NCBI GenBank assembly: GCA_035772735.1
Contig: JASDFA010000006.1
Coordinates: 69,704,001 to 69,768,000 of the forward strand
Reading direction: 5' to 3'
Source: Datura wrightii
Taxonomy: Eukaryota; Streptophyta; Magnoliopsida; Solanales; Solanaceae
DNA length: 64,000 nt
A program made the position numbers and the translations under genes. A model generated the notes under the pieces. It was not told the origin of the DNA. It did not search any database and was given only the letters and a program-made list of their open reading frames with translations. Below are positions 1-9,745 of the stretch, in pieces (the first letter of the stretch is position 1; each line of letters opens with the position of its first letter).

Positions 1-2
1 AC

Positions 3-338
3 GGGCCAGTGCTGACACTGGGCGAGCGACATGCTCGTGACGATCAGTACATGGCACGAATGTTTGGTATGCAGATGCTTCAGCTCCGGATTGGTGGGAG
101 ACCAGCCACAGAGGAAGAGTTATGGTAGCTGGAGCTGGATTACCCATTTGGCGAGAATGCCAGAGCTTTGTGCCGAGTGGGACCAGCCTTCGTTGAGCCC
201 ACTGACGATGATGTCCCCACGGACGAGGAGACACGTCGGGAGGACTCTGATGTGGAGTCCGATGACGACGAGAGAGGAGACTCGGACATGGGCGATGAGG
301 CAGCAGCACCGGATGAAGAAGTCGAATATTTCGACTGA
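3..338 (+). pseudogene. Athila-type ORF2, C-terminal acidic tail (element A)
   Basis: The frame with codons starting at positions divisible by 3 reads through to a TGA at 336-338 with one in-frame TAG near 123. The visible end is strongly acidic, with runs such as DDDVPTDEET and ESDDDERGD. An acidic tail is typical of the second ORF found downstream of pol in Athila-like plant retrotransposons. The protein's function is not established. The N-terminal part lies outside the window. The assignment is supported by the retroelement 3' region that follows: a stem-loop, purine tract, long noncoding stretch and LTR. Confidence 0.7.
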
Positions 339-368
339 TCAGGGAGTTCCACCACCCGAAATTTTTGT

Positions 369-388
369 GAACACTGGGGACAGTGTTC
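369..388 (+). other. Stem-loop with GGGA loop after ORF2 (element A)
   Basis: GAACACTG (369-376) and CAGTGTTC (381-388) form a perfect 8-bp stem around the loop GGGA, 30 nt after the ORF2 stop. A matching hairpin with compensatory changes follows ORF2 of element B at 9098-9117. A G-rich tract (393-409) follows directly. A role in RNA 3'-end formation, stability or packaging is possible but unproven. Confidence 0.6.
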
Positions 389-2220
389 GATTTAAGTGTG
401 GGGTGGGGAGTAGCTAGGTGCTGGGACCTGGGCTAATCTGCTGTATGTTCTTCCTTTGTTTTGCATGTATGTTTTTTATGTTTCCCTGTGGTTGTGAACT
501 GATTTGTGTTGTATCTGTATATATTTTTGTGGTAAATGATGTGTGTTGTGAAAGGTTGTGGTTGCCAGTGCAAATTTTGTAAATATTTTTTCTTTATCGA
601 AATGATCGATAATTTTCAAAATTTTTCGAAAATGTTTTGTACATATTAAAATATTTTGTAAATACTTTTCCATCGAAATGATCGATGTGTTGCAAAATTT
701 TTCGATTTTTATTTTTGGGTTTCTCGGAGTTTGTTTTCGGTTCTTTTACCGAGAATAGTCCCATTGAACCGAAGTCATAGTTAGTGACCGTTCCCTATGA
801 TGGATGGATGACGACCGTCTTAAGGGAAATGTAGTCGGTAGGAGTAGTGATTTTAATTTATTTTAAGTTTTTTTTCTTTGGTGGATTGCATCACTGAACC
901 TGTAGTTACTATCTGGTTGTGAAATTTTGGTTGCGTGTTGTAGCTGATGTTCAAAATGTAAAAGTGATTAGTATGAAAGCATGCAATTTTGTAAATATGT
1001 TGAGTTACCTTGGCGGTAGAATTCGATTCGGTGTGATTGAGGCTTAATTTTTGAATTCATGTAATTGGCTAATTAAAGAGTCTGTGAATGCATCTTGAAT
1101 CGAGCATGTGCATAAAGTGTGAAGTGAGGTATTGTTATTCCATGCTATTGTGAAGTGTCTAGAACTTGCCTGGTGTGGGTACAAAACGAAATGAAGGAGG
1201 TGTAGTGTTAGAAAGGATGTAGGCATTTCTTTGTTTTTAACCGAGAGTTTCTATTTTTTTCTTGTCATACTCTCATTTTTATGTGACTGTATACCCTAGT
1301 CAGCCCGTTGAGCCTTTAGCCGATTATTTCTTTCTTTTGTCCAAAAATGTATAAACTAAGCTTTATTCTTTCTTTTCATTAGCCGTAAAGTCTATACAAA
1401 ACTCTTAAGCGCTTGAGAAGAAAAGAAAATTTTTTCCCAAAGTGTCAAAGAGTGAGAAGGGTGAAAAGAAAAAGAAAAGCAGAGTGAGGAAAGAAAAGAA
1501 AAAGGTGGAGGGTGCACTCATCATAATTAAATGATATTGAGGGTGCATGAAAACCCTTTGTTATTGTGTCAAGTGTGTTGGATGAAATGGGCAGTACGAA
1601 AGTAAACAAGCATGAATGGGATGAGAGGAAAAAGAAAAGAGAGAAACAATGTCCATGAGTTGATGGGAATGTGTTGAAAAGGCGCTTAAGGATGCTAGTG
1701 ACTATGATTGGCTAATCCAATATATACTAGTTCCATAGCTTCCATTACAACCCATTAAAGTCCTACTTGATCTTACATCGCATTTCCTTATATTAGTGGA
1801 GTAATACACTAAGGGCAAGCCTATGGGTCATGACATGATGCATGTGAATTCTTTTGGGAGAGAGAGTGAAATTAATTTTTATATGCCCCTACTTGAATGT
1901 TTGTGTGTCGCATGAACATAAAGGGGAAGATTCTCTTGAGTTGTGAGGGCACATGCTTGATGAAAGATTGATTTTCTTGTCGGATATCTTGATTAGCTGA
2001 TTCGCATGAGTTTTCCGATATCGAGGGTCGATTCTTAAAGTCTAGGATGTCTTGATGTATTAAAGGTCATTGCGTTGTTAAGACCATGCATGTTTTCTTG
2101 ATGATTTGCAAAAAATTGAATAATCGGTATGACCGTAGCGTAAATTATCGCACCATAGTGGCAAAGGTTGGGATGTAATTTGCATGAGTTGTGTATGTGT
2201 TGTTCGAGGACGAACAAGGA
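389..2220 (+). other. 3' noncoding region of Athila A
   Basis: No coding region is recognisable here. The stretch begins with the G-rich tract TTTAAGTGTGGGGTGGGG (391-408), whose first 13 bases recur before the LTR at 2221. It holds AT-rich sequence, an A/G-rich block at about 1418-1510 and a phrase CAAGCCTATGGGTCA near 1816 that recurs in the equivalent region of element B (about 23107). Similar purine-rich blocks occur in B (about 22650-22740) and C (about 34555-34700). The content fits the long ORF2-to-LTR spacer of Athila-like elements. Confidence 0.6.
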
Positions 2221-2237
2221 TTTAAGTGTGGGGTAAG
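2221..2237 (+). promoter_or_regulatory. Polypurine tract of element A
   Basis: TTTAAGTGTGGGGTAAG lies directly before the TG that opens LTR-A. That is the expected place of the plus-strand primer for reverse transcription. The tract is not purely purine, so the exact boundary is approximate. Confidence 0.55.
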
Positions 2238-2477
2238 TGATCTTGGGCAGATTTATATGCCCAAGTGATACTCAAACATATCATTTTCGCCTTGTTTATT
2301 GTGCAATGTGTATACATTTTCATGTAATTGGTAATAAAATGTGAATTTATACTAACCAACATGATTAGCATTGTTTTGCAGGTAAAACATGATTTTTAGG
2401 AGCTAAAATGCATGTTGGAACAATATCGGAGTTGGACTTGGATGCGAGCATGGAAAAGACATTGGAATGCGCAATGT

Positions 2478-2717
2478 AAAGGGGCTCCGCGATGGAGCCG
2501 TGCCACGCTACCATCGCGGAGGCACACTGCCTGGAGGGTGATTTAATTGGCAATTTCCAGTGAAGCCTCGCGACAGCTCCGTGGCACGGAGATAAGCCTC
2601 CGCGTTGGCCTCCATGCTACGTTAGGCTATATTCCCGGACCCTGGATTTCCAGTGAGGGTCCGCGTCCACGCTGTGTCACGGAGGCAGTGCTCCGCGTTG
2701 GCCTCCGTGACACGTTG
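2478..2717 (+). repeat. GC-rich palindromic motif block in U3 of LTR-A
   Basis: Short motifs recur in both orientations: CTCCGCGATGG, CCATCGCGGAGG, CTCCGCGTTGGCCTCC, TCCGTGACACG, GTCACGGAGG. The block contrasts with the AT-rich DNA around it and ends about 30 bp upstream of the TATA box. Its last 27 bp (2691-2717) nearly match 16323-16348 in the solo LTR on the other strand. Confidence 0.75.
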
Positions 2718-2746
2718 CTTGTTATTTCGGGAAAAATTCCCAATAG

Positions 2747-2754
2747 TATAAATA
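2747..2754 (+). promoter_or_regulatory. TATA box of LTR-A
   Basis: TATAAATA lies 30 bp downstream of the GC-rich block and upstream of a pyrimidine-rich leader (2845-2875). Its position and sequence fit the LTR promoter. Confidence 0.6.
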
Positions 2755-3652
2755 GAACACTTAGGTTTATTTTTCAAAAATTCAGACTTGGTGGAGCAAG
2801 GACGTGGGTTAGAGGCAGTTGAGGAACGAAAAAGCTAAGGGTTTTTCTCTCTTTCTTTCTTCTTTCAATCAATTGTTTGTATGATTAACACTTGTTTTAG
2901 GATGATTAATCCACAAATGAGTGGCTAATTCTCTTCCTTGCTGAGGTTATGAACAATGGTGATGAATTTTGATTATTGAATTGTATGGTTTTTCATCTTC
3001 TTCTTCCATGTTGTTCTATTAATTCTTGTTTTTACTGCATTAGTATGTGGACGACATTAATGTACATCTAAAAAGTCCAATTTCACTCGAGAGAGCACGA
3101 AATTGGAAAGTTGTGAATTAATAGGGTATTGTTCTTAACTTGATTTGGGAAAATTGGGTTTTGATGTGCTTTTCTGATAGAAATATACTTGAAAGCCGTA
3201 TTAGTCAATTTAGGAACCGGAATTGTATTGCTAGGTCATAAATTGCATTTGATCACAGAAATGTAGATGAATGGTTTATGATTCTAAAGTGAGATTAAAT
3301 ACGAGAGTTTTAATCTCTAGGCTAATGTTCTTGGCTAGCAACATGAAGAAAAGATTAACCAAATTATGATTATAATCAAGTTCATTACTTGTTCTTAACC
3401 TTGGCATGCTCATATCCATAGTTTCAATTCACAGTAAATATTTGTTAATAGTTTTAGTATATAATTTGTAAACAAAAACTTATTTAACTTTTGGTTACGT
3501 TGTTGTCAACATATTTAGAAGTAAGATAGAGTATAGTATACTGAAGCAATTTTACTTATCCAGAGTCTCCTTGGTTCAATACTTGGCTTACTTAGCCACT
3601 TTATTACTTGTTTGACCACGTGCACTTGCGTGTCGGTTTTTAACCTATACCA

Positions 3653-5296
3653 AACCACCGGACACCAACATTCGGAAGATGGTTCAGTGGATGGTCACAT
3701 AGACCATAAGGATGATGATGTCATGAATCCAGATGTAGCAGGTGCTATTCGCCTACCAGCCACGGTAGAAAATGCGGTGTTCCATGTGACTAGCACAATG
3801 TTACACCTGCTATAGATGAAAGGACTCTTCAGAGGTCAGTCGAATAAAGATGTAAATCAACATCTTCTGGATTTTATTGAGATATGCCAACCTTTCAACA
3901 TCACATATATAAACACAGAGTCGATTAGATTGAGGCTCTTTCTATTTTCTTTGACTGGGGAAGCTACTATGTGGCTAGAGGAACTTTCTTCGGGATGTAT
4001 CACTTCATGGAAAGAGTTGACTGAAGCTTTCTTGGATAGGTTCTACCATCCATCGAGGATGTTGCTGCTGAGATATGATATTACCAACTACAGGCATATC
4101 CTGGGTGAACCTTTACATGAAGCTTGGCTTCGGTTCAAGAAGAAAGAGGCCCTGTGTCCAAACCACGAGCTACCGGATGGACTACTTCTTCAAAGTTTTT
4201 ATCATTCCTTGGATTTTCATTAACAAGCCCATGGCCAATAACTTACCCGGAGGAGCCCTCATGGACCAACCCTATGGTATAGCCAGAGCTCTTTTGGATA
4301 GAATGACCAAAACAAATTGAGCTTGGCGTATAAGGGACACTGAAGTACCCTCAAGTGGTGCTAGCCCAAGTATTGTGACTGCTGAGATGTGGAGAAGAGA
4401 TGAAGAAAGGGATGAGACCCTAGAAAATATGAAGACCTAGCTTGAATTGATGAAAAACATTTTTTGGGAACCGGGTTCAAGACTGCTAATGCTAGGGGGA
4501 TTCAAAGTCCTATGCAATATAAGGGTGAAACCTCATCGTTGAGGTATGAGGAAGAGCGCCAATTCATGGAAAATCAAATGGGGGGTTCTAGACTGGGGTA
4601 CCAAGGTGCCAATCAATTCCCTTGGTGCCCACGGGAAGAGAATCAAGGCTAGAGAAACCGTTACAACAAAGGTTGGGTTGATTGAAATGACAAATGGAGT
4701 AATCGTAATCAAAACTATGATGGGAACGTTATCACCGAAGCTCAAACCCATATGTTCACCCTCAAAGGCTGAAAATCCCTAATTGCAACCTGGTGTGAGT
4801 GATATGGGAAGCTCTAAGATTGAAGAGATGCTAGCTGGAGTGCTAAAAAGGGTTGAATCGATGGATAGCGGATGAAAGAGCTAAAAGGGAGGTGTCCAAC
4901 TTAAACCACACAGTGAGTTCACATTCATCTTCTATCAAACACTTAGAAGCTAAAATGAATCACTTGTCCATGCAAATGAACCCCAGAATGAAAAGGACTC
5001 TCCCTAGTGACACTATGCCTAATCCCAAGAAGGACAATCAGTGTATGGATATTGTCACGAGGAGCGGTAAGGTGTTGGCGGATAGGGGTGTTAAGCCTAA
5101 AAATGTGGTTGACACCAAGATGAGAAGTGATGTGAATGATAAGGTGCTAAAAGCACCAAATGTTGTTGATGATACTGAAGAACTTGATGAAGGAGAAGTT
5201 GATGTTGACCCCGATAAGGCTGTTGAGGAGGAAACAAGAAAAGAGGCTCTAATCGAGATGGGTCAAGAGCCTGGGATTCCACCTCCTTATCCTTAA
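3653..5296 (+). pseudogene. Athila gag (element B), broken
   Basis: Gag is the capsid/nucleocapsid precursor of retrotransposon particles. Frame 3612-3815 carries an N-terminal patch (GAIRLPATVENAVF), then a TAG. Frame 3816-4223 carries the Retrotrans_gag region (LRLFLFSLTGEATMWLEEL ... WKELTEAFLDRFYHPS). A frameshift near 4215 moves the reading to 4320. Further frames at 4464-4782 and 4853-5296 hold the Asn/Gln-rich linker and the segment LPSDTMPNPKKDNQCMDIVT with RSGK, which is characteristic of the gag-protease linker in this lineage. The pieces are collinear, so this is one gag damaged by stops and indels. I see no zinc knuckle. Confidence 0.8.
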
Positions 5297-5996
5297 AGGT
5301 TAGAAAATAATTAGGAGGACAATCAGTTCCACAAATTAATTGAGATGTTCAGTAAATTGTCCATAAATATACCTTTGGTGGATGCGTTGCTTCCAATGCC
5401 GGGCTATGCGAAATTCATGAAAGAATTGCTGAAGAGAAAGAAGGTTGTTGATGCTGGTGTAGGAGAAATAACACACCATTACAGTGCTATGATAGTGAGA
5501 AATATTGCTCCCAAAAGAGAGAATCCTGGAACTTTCAATATCCCCTGTACCATTGGGCTATGTGTTTTAAAAAAGACCTTGTATGACCTTGGCGCGAGCA
5601 TTAACTTGATGCACCTTTTCATTTTTAAGAAGCTAGGTGGGAAATGCAAAGCCTACTACTATAAGGATCTTGATGATGGATAGGTTTATCAATAAACCTG
5701 TGAGAGTGCTAGAAGATATTTTGGTCCGAGTGGATAAATTCATCCTTCCAGCTAACTTTGTGGTATTGGATTGTGAAATGGATGTTGAGGTGCTCAATAC
5801 TAGCCACCGGAAGAGCATTGTGGACGTGGAGTTATGGGATTTAAAGTTCAATGTAGGTGGTGATGAAGTCACCTTTAATGTATATCAAACCACCAAGCCC
5901 CTGGATGAGTACAAGGTGATAGGTTTATTCAATGATGAGGGAGATGAAATTTGGAATATTGAGGGTGATTTAGAGGATTACCCTCTAGAGTATTGA
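5297..5996 (+). pseudogene. Athila aspartic protease (element B), frameshifted
   Basis: The retropepsin matures the gag-pol polyprotein. Frame 5345-5683 contains MPGYAKFMKELL and then LYDLGASINLMHL, where D-L-G-A is the catalytic DxGA motif. Reading shifts near 5637-5680 into a second frame (5637-5996) containing LEDILVRVDKFILPANFVVL, typical of the C-terminal half of Athila protease. The usual RT does not follow. The ORF ends at 5996 and the next recognisable sequence is the post-integrase spacer, so RT, RNase H and integrase are deleted. Confidence 0.8.
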
Positions 5997-6235
5997 TAAT
6001 GGAGGAGGTATCTGTTATACCACGATGTTAAATAAGACACTTCCTAGGAGGCAACCCAAGTGTTTTTTTTATGTTGATGCTTTGATATTTTTGTCATTTT
6101 GTTTTGTAGGATGGATTGGCTGAAGACTTAGGTAGAGGAAAACATGGCACTGGCAGCACTAGACCTGTGAAACACAAGTTCTCAAGTGCAAAACACCACG
6201 CCAATGTAAGAGAAAAGTAGAAGGATGGGAGTAGA
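5997..6235 (+). other. Deletion junction and post-pol spacer (element B)
   Basis: About 30 bp after the protease stop, ACGATGTTAAATAAGACACT followed by GGAGGCAACCCAAGTG matches the spacer that follows integrase in element C (30161-30256). Protease is therefore joined to post-integrase sequence, and an internal deletion of the whole RT-integrase region lies near 6000. No gene is seen in the remainder. Confidence 0.65.
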
Positions 6236-6440
6236 AAGCAAGAGAATCGGTGCTTTACCAGCGAAATGCCGGTTAGGCGCTGGCTTCAGCCAGTAAACCT
6301 GGAAGTGTGGGTGAGAACTCTGACCTCGTAACCCGCGAATCTTTGGTCAACCGCAGCATGCGAAAAGTGAACTAAGCAACTGGTGAAGCAACCTGCATTT
6401 GAATCGGGAAACGTTGGTACCCATCGACGGCCGCAAGTTT
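6236..6440 (+). repeat. GC-rich motif block 1 upstream of ORF2 (element B)
   Basis: This block is rich in GCGAAATGCC, GTTAGGCGCTGGC, CCGCGAATC and CGGGAAACGTTGGTA. The same vocabulary (AACGC, GCGAAA, GCGTTT) recurs at 7275-7520 and in the U3 of B's own LTR (23785-23990). It lies about 270 bp upstream of a TATA box. Confidence 0.65.
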
Positions 6441-6708
6441 AGTGTAGGTAGAGGTATGTATTCTAATTAAAAACTTGATCGACCCATTGACCAACCCGAC
6501 TCGTGGCTATTAAAAATATCAAAATCGGTCAAAATAACCATTTTACCTTCCTAAAATCCCCTCTCTCAACTTTTTCATCTCCTCCACAACATTTCCACTT
6601 TCTCAAATACCCCAATTCCAAACTTTCCACCTTCCCAACATCCTTCAATTAAACCCACCATTAAAACCTAACTTTTCACCACCCAATCACACTCCCTCTC
6701 TTCAGTCT

Positions 6709-6716
6709 ATAAAACC
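6709..6716 (+). promoter_or_regulatory. Putative internal TATA box driving ORF2 (element B)
   Basis: TATAAAAC sits between a CT-rich stretch (6550-6705) and a pyrimidine-rich leader (CCCTCATTCTCATTCTC), the layout of a plant core promoter. It lies about 950 bp upstream of the ORF2 ATG. Transcription from it is inferred, not shown. Confidence 0.45.
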
Positions 6717-7661
6717 CTCATTCTCATTCTCTGATTTTCACTACTTTTCACTCAAACTCTCTCTTGGTAAAAAAAGCTCACTTTCTGGAAAATACCATTG
6801 TTGGTCAAGACACAAGCTCCATCTAAGTACTTTCTCTCACAACTCAATTGGTATGTACGTCCTTGCTTTTATCTTGCTGTTGTTGAGAATGTGAGTAGAA
6901 AAATGATGCATGCCACATCTAAAAGTTTCCATACCCATTTCCTCATTTCCTATTTTGTGATTCTCTTTTGATTGAATGATTCTTATAATGTGGGTATGTT
7001 CGGGGTTTGAATAGTTTATAGTGCCGTTAAGAGTACTTATTTTGTAGAAGTTGCTTATAAAATGTGTGCTTGATATAATTATTGGGAGTGAAGTCAGAGT
7101 AACCCCAATTACTTAAAATGCATGATTTGCTCAATGATGGATCGGGTGATGTCTTTCTTAAAGGAGAATCATCATTTTTCTTTTCTTTTGTTGTTTAAGT
7201 AGGTAGATAATCATGAGATGGTGTGTTGAGTGAGGCTTGAATTTGAGAGAATTGTTCTTCAACTGATTTAGGCTGTGATAAATATTCTGGGTGGCATTTC
7301 ACCTGCGAGCTGTCGATCAGGCTCGGCGAGACACCGGCTAAAGCGTAAGTAAGGATGTGAGGGTTCAGGTCACTACCTAGCACCTGCGTTTCACCGATGC
7401 TTTGTAGATCTTGACCGGGAAACGCTGGTATTCCACACCTCTACCTAGGTGTCTGCCCAAGCTGGCATTCCAGCTGCGTTTCACGGGTCTCAACCGCCGT
7501 TTCGCGGCTGTGCTGCTGGTGCATGATTTTAACATTTCACTTTGTTATCATCCAATTTTTAGATTTTTATTTCTAACTTAGTTCTGTTGTCTCTTTTAAT
7601 TTCATATCATTCAATAACACAACAACGGATTGTGTAGCACTAACATTTCTCTTGTAGCAAA
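6717..7661 (+). other. ORF2 leader with possible intron (element B)
   Basis: A plausible splice donor (TTG|GTATGTAC) lies at about 6850 and a plausible acceptor (TTTCTCTTGTAG|C) at 7646-7657, four bases before the ORF2 ATG at 7662. Element C has a matching layout, with a donor-like GGGTAACA near 30938 and an acceptor-like CATTCCACAAG-type site near 31694. The leaders share the phrase GAAGTCAGAGTAACCCC (7091) / GAAGTCTGAGTAACCCCC (31181). No protein-coding signal was found inside it. Confidence 0.45.
7275..7520 (+). repeat. GC-rich motif block 2 upstream of ORF2 (element B)
   Basis: Repeated motifs include GCGTTTCAC (7385, 7472), CGGGAAACGCTGGTA (7416) and CCGCCGTTTCGCGGC. It lies inside the proposed leader intron, about 140 bp before the acceptor. 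CGGGAAACG-TGGTA is shared with block 1 at 6406. Confidence 0.65.
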
Positions 7662-9056
7662 ATGACTTCATCCAAGCAAGGAGACAAAGGCAAGGCCCCT
7701 CCACATCAAATAGTAAAGGAAAGGGCAAGGCCAAGGCATCCCAGCCCCCATCAACACCAGAGAGGCCATCATTTTCTGTGTGCCTGACATGAAGAGGTTT
7801 GATTTGATGGGGCTGGGGAATGACTTCGCCAATATCATCACCCACTTCAACCACCGACAATGGCATGTATTTTTTTGAGCCTCCCAGAGTATTACACCAA
7901 TATAGTGCTAGAGTTTTATGCTTCTTATCAGGCACACTAGGAGGAAATGAAGCGTAAAAGGAAGGTTGATGAGTTTCCCTGCATTCCCTCAGTCAGGGTC
8001 CTAGGTGTGGAGGTCGATATTACACCGACCACCATCAATGCACTAGTTTGGCCTGATGAGATCGATCCAGGAATTGAATATTCAAAAAGAGTGGAAAACA
8101 ATGAAAATCAGTTCAGCTAGATAGCTCCAACCACTGCCAATGGTTAGCCCTTATGGGCCTCCATGGGTGGTAAGATCTCAAGGCATGATCTCAGGTTCGA
8201 AGCAAAGTTGTGGTTGGAGTTTATGTGTGGACGAATTTTTCCACCAAAAAATGATCAAAGAGTGAATTTGGAGGTATCCATTCTCATCACTTGTATCATG
8301 ATAGGGGTTCCTATCAAATTCGAGGAGATTATGGCCACCCAAATGAAGTATAAGGCCAAGCAGCAAGGAATGTCCATGCTATATGCAGTGCTTATTTCTC
8401 AATTGTGCCTCAATGCATGGGTGCTATTATTCCTTAACGAGTCTCCCACCTTTGCCACCGGTGTAATCAATATGGAGAGAAAAAGGGATGCTGAGGAACC
8501 CAAGGTGAAGAGAAACCGGTTGCAAGCTTTTGAGACTCTTGAGGGCTTCACCTCCCATGACAGAGAGGAAACACCCATTGCTCCTGACCTCAATATGCCA
8601 CATCCCAAGGTGTTAGAGAATGCATTTGGAGAAACATATTTTATGGATTCTTCACCTCCTCCCACATCCTCTCCCCCAAGTGGAGTACAAAGGCTAGCTG
8701 AGATGACACAAACTCATGAAAGGCAACTGCAAAAGCTAGCCTAAAATCTCCTGACTCTTATTGCCAGAACAATAAAGAAGGAGATGAAAAATGTGTTAGA
8801 CAACTTGACCAAGCTCTGCTCCTGAGTAGATGAGGTAGAGGGAGATTTATCTTCACTCCGAGCAGAAGTGCAAAAGTTGGGAGAATGGGAACCACTGGCA
8901 GACCCGAACTTAAGTGCCCTTGAAGAAACCATGGCTTCCCCATCCACAGCCCGGGGCCCCATCGACGATCTATTTGAGGTCTTAGGTGGAGAGGATGAGC
9001 CACATTTGGGCAGCCTTGATGAAGATGAAGAGGTTGAAGATAAGGACGAGGAGTAG
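7662..9056 (+). pseudogene. Athila ORF2, 'putative plant transposon protein' (element B)
   Basis: ORF2 starts at the ATG at 7662 (MTSSKQGDKGKA) next to a splice-acceptor-like TTGTAG. Frames then shift: a segment around 7790-7870 (RFDLMGLGNDFANI), the long frame 8163-8744 with the helical block EAKLWLEFMCGRIFPPK, and 8868-9056 with the acidic tail ending DEDEEVEDKDEE and TAG at 9054-9056. A heptad-like stretch at 8700-8880 suggests a coiled coil. Its biochemical role is unknown; some Athila relatives call the post-pol ORF env-like, but no signal peptide or membrane segment is visible here. It is broken by several frameshifts and stops. Confidence 0.75.
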
Positions 9057-9097
9057 CTGCTTCAGGGGGTTCCCGCCACCCTTTCTATTCTACATGT

Positions 9098-9117
9098 TTA
9101 CATTGGGGACAATGTAG
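9098..9117 (+). other. Stem-loop with GGGA loop after ORF2 (element B)
   Basis: TACATTG (9099-9105) pairs with CAATGTA (9110-9116) around the loop GGGA, with an outer T-G wobble pair. It sits 42 nt after the ORF2 stop. Compared with 369-388, two base pairs differ on both sides so that pairing is kept (C-G to T-A and A-T to T-A). Confidence 0.6.
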
Positions 9118-9125
9118 ATTAATGG

Positions 9126-9130
9126 TTGGG
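9126..9130. repeat. Left target-site duplication of Tekay T1
   Basis: TTGGG directly precedes the LTR start TGTAACAC. The right copy is TTAGG at 21734-21738, with one mismatch. The 5-bp length fits Ty3/gypsy integration. Confidence 0.65.
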
Positions 9131-9214
9131 TGTAACACACCGAAACATTTCTAGACCAAATTCCGACGTTGCATGAAAAACCACAGGAAATCATAAATTT
9201 TTATATCTCAAATG

Positions 9215-9745
9215 ACCCAGAAAATGGACCGTTGGTAGAGCCAATGGCCGATTATAAGGGGTCATGGTTTGCTCAACATATTCTTCTCCTAGAAACAACG
9301 AGCCGACCAATGAGCCATTGGTAGTTCCAACAACCCGTTGTAGGCAGCCGTTGTTAGACTTCCAGTGTGTGTTGGGTTTGTGCTACGAATCAATGAGTGG
9401 AATACATGGCTTGTTGTTAACACAAACAGACCGTACTCTCCACCAGTCGTCAGGACCAAACAGACCGTCCTCTCCACCAGTCGTCAGGACCTAGGCTTTG
9501 GCAGTGCTGACAACGAGTGGGTTCAACAACACATTGTTTCTACCAACGAGTAGTTGTATCAATCGTTTTCTTAGGGCCCGAGTTTCCCTCTTCCCGACCA
9601 TGACAGAAACCCACGGCTCGTTGATTCTCCCAACGGATAGTTGGATCTTCCCGCGATTTTAGTCCAGTAGGCCTGGCTTCAAAAACCAGAACCAAAGACA
9701 ACTTTCAATGGGCCATTGTTTGAACCAATGTCCATCCTGAGATCC
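9215..9745 (+). repeat. Palindromic CAACG/CGTTG motif block in U3 of T1
   Basis: Motifs such as ACCGTTGGTA, CAACAACCCGTTGTAGG, ACAACGAGCC, CAACGAGTAGTTG and CAACGGATAGTTGG recur as imperfect inverted CAACG...CGTTG units. The matching block in the 3' LTR is about 19320-19840, and in T3 about 42810-43320. The vocabulary resembles that of the Athila C 3' LTR (ACAACGAGCCGTTGT at 35864). Confidence 0.7.
9427..9494 (+). repeat. 34-bp tandem duplication in the 5' LTR of T1
   Basis: CAGACCGT-CTCTCCACC plus AGTCGTCAGGACC occurs at 9427-9460 and again at 9461-9494. The 3' LTR has one diverged copy near 19534-19567, so the duplication arose in the 5' LTR after insertion. Confidence 0.8.

Larger units (their letters stand above)
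2238..3652 (+). mobile_element. LTR-A (3' LTR of Athila-like element A)
   Basis: The LTR begins TGATCTTGGGC just after the polypurine tract and probably ends at CCTATACCA near 3652, about 1.4 kb. It contains a GC-rich motif block (2478-2717), a TATA box (2747-2754) and the AT-rich downstream part usual for this group. The start is well supported by context. The end is uncertain because gag of element B, whose own LTR is different (23613-25007), begins immediately after it. This implies that B lost its 5' LTR or that the two pieces were joined by recombination. Confidence 0.6.

Noticed and set aside
140..355. Minus-strand 71-codon ORF rich in Ser
   Set aside because: It is the reverse shadow of the acidic ORF2 tail (GAC/GAT codons read as Ser on the other strand).
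1408..1510. A/G-rich stretches as microsatellites
   Set aside because: They recur at the same relative place in Athila A, B and C, so they are part of the element rather than independent simple repeats.
7573..7935. Minus-strand 120-codon ORF
   Set aside because: It overlaps the start of Athila ORF2 on the plus strand, has no recognisable protein and crosses the proposed splice acceptor.
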